Part shown: one piece after another, positions 62,523 to 64,000 of the stretch
Layout: every line of letters begins with the position of its first letter
Position numbering within the stretch: position 1 is the stretch's first letter
Assembly (NCBI GenBank): GCA_035499575.1
Contig: DATJYN010000115.1
Span: 1-64,000 of the forward strand
Reading direction: 5' to 3'
Source of the DNA: RBG-16-66-20 sp035499575
GTDB taxonomy: Bacteria > Pseudomonadota > Gammaproteobacteria > Burkholderiales > SG8-39
Length of the DNA: 64,000 nucleotides
Made by a program: the position numbers and the translations under genes
The notes under the pieces: generated by a model
Seen by the model: the letters and a program-made list of their open reading frames with translations, nothing else
Database searches by the model: none
Told to the model about the DNA's origin: nothing

Positions 62523-63896
62523 TCAAACCAGGAACAGCGTTGCGAGTCCCAGGAAAATGAAGAATCCTCCCGAGTCGGTGCAGGCGGTGATCAGCACGGA
62601 AGAACCCACGGCCGGATCCTGGCCGAGCCGCGAGCGCAGGTAGGGAATTGCGACGCCCATGGCGGCGGCGAGCAGCAGGTTGAGCAGCATCGCCAGCGCC
62701 ATCACGCCGGCAAGCGCGACGTTGCCGTACAGCAGATAGGTCACCACGCCGAGCAGCCCCCCCCAGAGCACGCCGTTCAGCGTCGCCACGCTGAGTTCCT
62801 TGACGATCAGCTGGCGCCAGTAGGCCTGCTGGATCTGCCCGAGCGCCAGCGCGCGCACGATCATGGTGATGGTCTGGTTACCCGAATTGCCGCCGATGCC
62901 CGCGACGATCGGCATCAGCGCGGCAAGCGCCACCAGTCTGGCGATCGAGCCCTCAAAAGCGCCGATCACGCGTGAAGCGATGAACGCCGTCACCAGGTTG
63001 ATCGCCAGCCAGGCCCAGCGGTTCTTGAAGCTGTTCCAAACCGGCGCGAATACATCCTCTTCCTTCGACAGCCCGGCTTCCGCCAGCTGCGTCTCGGCAC
63101 TCTTTTCGCGGATGTGGTCCACCACGTCGTTGACCGTGACCCTTCCCACCAGGCTGCCTGAGATGAGGTCGACTACTGGCGCGGACACGAGATCGTAGCG
63201 TTCGAAGGCCTGCGCGGCGTCTTCCGCGCGGTCTTCGGGCCGCAGCTTGACGCTCTCGGGCACCATTACCTCGCCCACCTGGCGGTGCAGGTCGGTGACG
63301 ATCAGGCGCGCCAGGGGCAGCGTGCCGCGCAGCTTGCCGCCGCGATCGACCACGAACAGCTGGTCGGTGTGCGGCGGCAGTTCGTCCAGCGCGCGCAGGT
63401 AGCGCGTCGCCGCTTCCAGCGTCACATCGTCGCGCACCGCAACCTGGTCGAAATCCATCAGCGCGCCCACCGTGCCTTCTTCGTAGGACAGCGCGGCGCG
63501 CAGCAGGGCGCGTTCTTCCTGCGGCAGCGCGCGTATGACGTCCTGCACCACTTCCGCAGGCAGGTCCGGCGCGAGGTCGGCGATCTCGTCGGCTTCCAGG
63601 GTCTCGGCGGCTGCGACCAGCTCCTCCGAATCCATTGTCGCGATCAGCGACTCGCGCACCGCCTCGGAGAGCTCCAGCAGGATCTCGCCCTCGCGCTCGA
63701 CCTTCACCAGCTCCCAGATCACCGACCGCTCTTCGAGCGGTAGCGCTTCCAGGATGTAGGCCACGTCAGCGGGATGCAGCGGGTCGAGTTCGCTTCGCAG
63801 TGCCGCCGGATCGCGAGCCTGGGCGAAGTTCTCCCGAACTCTCCGCAGGTTCTGCTGCAGGTCCTCGACTTCGAGGCGCGACGATTGATCGGTCAT
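62523..63896 (-). CDS. mgtE: MgtE-type magnesium channel
   Basis: A 457-residue inner-membrane Mg2+ channel. The order is the N domain (about 30-135, ADVAYILEALPLEERSVIWEL), a CBS pair (135-265, with VPESVKLRPEDRAEDAAQAFERYD), a plug helix and five membrane helices with GIGGNSGNQTITMIVRALALG. CBS and N domains sense cytosolic Mg2+ and close the pore. Length is typical. Confidence 0.96.
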   Translation of the reverse strand: MTDQSSRLEVEDLQQNLRRVRENFAQARDPAALRSELDPLHPADVAYILEALPLEERSVIWELVKVEREGEILLELSEAVRESLIATMDSEELVAAAETLEADEIADLAPDLPAEVVQDVIRALPQEERALLRAALSYEEGTVGALMDFDQVAVRDDVTLEAATRYLRALDELPPHTDQLFVVDRGGKLRGTLPLARLIVTDLHRQVGEVMVPESVKLRPEDRAEDAAQAFERYDLVSAPVVDLISGSLVGRVTVNDVVDHIREKSAETQLAEAGLSKEEDVFAPVWNSFKNRWAWLAINLVTAFIASRVIGAFEGSIARLVALAALMPIVAGIGGNSGNQTITMIVRALALGQIQQAYWRQLIVKELSVATLNGVLWGGLLGVVTYLLYGNVALAGVMALAMLLNLLLAAAMGVAIPYLRSRLGQDPAVGSSVLITACTDSGGFFIFLGLATLFLV

Positions 63897-64000
63897 GGAA
63901 TCTGCGCGGCGGGCATGCGCGCGAGGATAGTCTCGATTCGGCCGGCGACATATGGCGTGATGCTATTGCGTCCGTACCGTCGCGGACTGGGCAGGATCAC
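63893..64000 (-). CDS. Unidentified protein, C-terminal fragment
   Basis: On the leftward strand a frame is open from base 64000 to a TGA at 63895-63893 that overlaps the mgtE ATG (ATGA). The 35 residues include SPRRYGRNSITPYVAGRIE and end in ARMPAAQIP. I do not recognise the protein. The stop/start overlap, so common in this window, is the main reason to think it real. Confidence 0.4.
   Translation of the reverse strand: MILPSPRRYGRNSITPYVAGRIETILARMPAAQIP

Overview
The window looks like a chromosomal segment of a high-GC betaproteobacterium (roughly two thirds G+C by eye), probably from an uncultured Burkholderiales/Rhodocyclales/Nitrosomonadales-type lineage. The evidence is gene content and order: gatCAB divergent from mreBCD-mrdA-rodA; yqgE-ruvX-pyrR-pyrB-pyrC' in one run; rubredoxin beside thiD-thiE-hemL; metX-metW behind a SAM-II riboswitch; a BPSS1780-family membrane protein; pilT-pilU; and a DUF883/YqjE/YqjK-type membrane cluster. 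It is almost entirely coding. No gap between genes reaches 300 bases, and I saw no tRNA, rRNA, insertion sequence, prophage or CRISPR.

Layout. 1-5.7 kb: the end of HPr, ptsI, a CaiB/BaiF CoA-transferase, the SAM-II riboswitch with terminator, metX-metW, a pyrimidine-dimer glycosylase-like gene and a DUF488 gene. 5.7-11.3 kb: an AmpG-like permease, four small membrane proteins, xth-pyrE, and a tandem pair of DUF4124 secreted proteins. 11.3-21 kb: gatC-gatA-(secreted orphan)-gatB facing the rod-shape operon mreB-mreC-mreD-mrdA-rodA. 21-28.5 kb: aceA, yggT-proC-yggS, pilT-pilU and an FAD monooxygenase. 28.5-41.5 kb: a long leftward set including ubiE, ubiJ, ubiB, hemJ, thrB, a Tim44-like protein, a sodium:solute symporter and a VanZ-like protein. 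41.5-45.6 kb: polA, DUF4197 and an EF-hand/BON protein. 45.6-54.1 kb: eleven tightly packed leftward genes, yqgE to lipA (pyrimidine synthesis, cell wall, lipoate). 54.2-57.5 kb: a two-gene signalling operon, a membrane histidine kinase followed 3 bases later by a Ser/Thr kinase fused to two receiver domains. 57.5-64 kb: rubredoxin, thiD-thiE-hemL, a TPR/O-GlcNAc-transferase-like enzyme, and mgtE.

How the parts work together. Cell elongation and envelope genes are split between the mre operon and dacC/rlpA. Ubiquinone genes (ubiE, ubiJ, ubiB) lie close together. thiE, hemL and the glycosyltransferase are joined by stop/start overlaps. Many starts are GTG or TTG that overlap the preceding stop codon, so translational coupling is a theme, and nearly all convergent pairs abut or overlap.

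The two observations most worth following are the SAM-II leader before metX, where a 10-base segment inside the aptamer is an exact complement of the terminator region, suggesting a SAM-controlled transcription switch, and the histidine kinase / Ser-Thr kinase-REC-REC operon.
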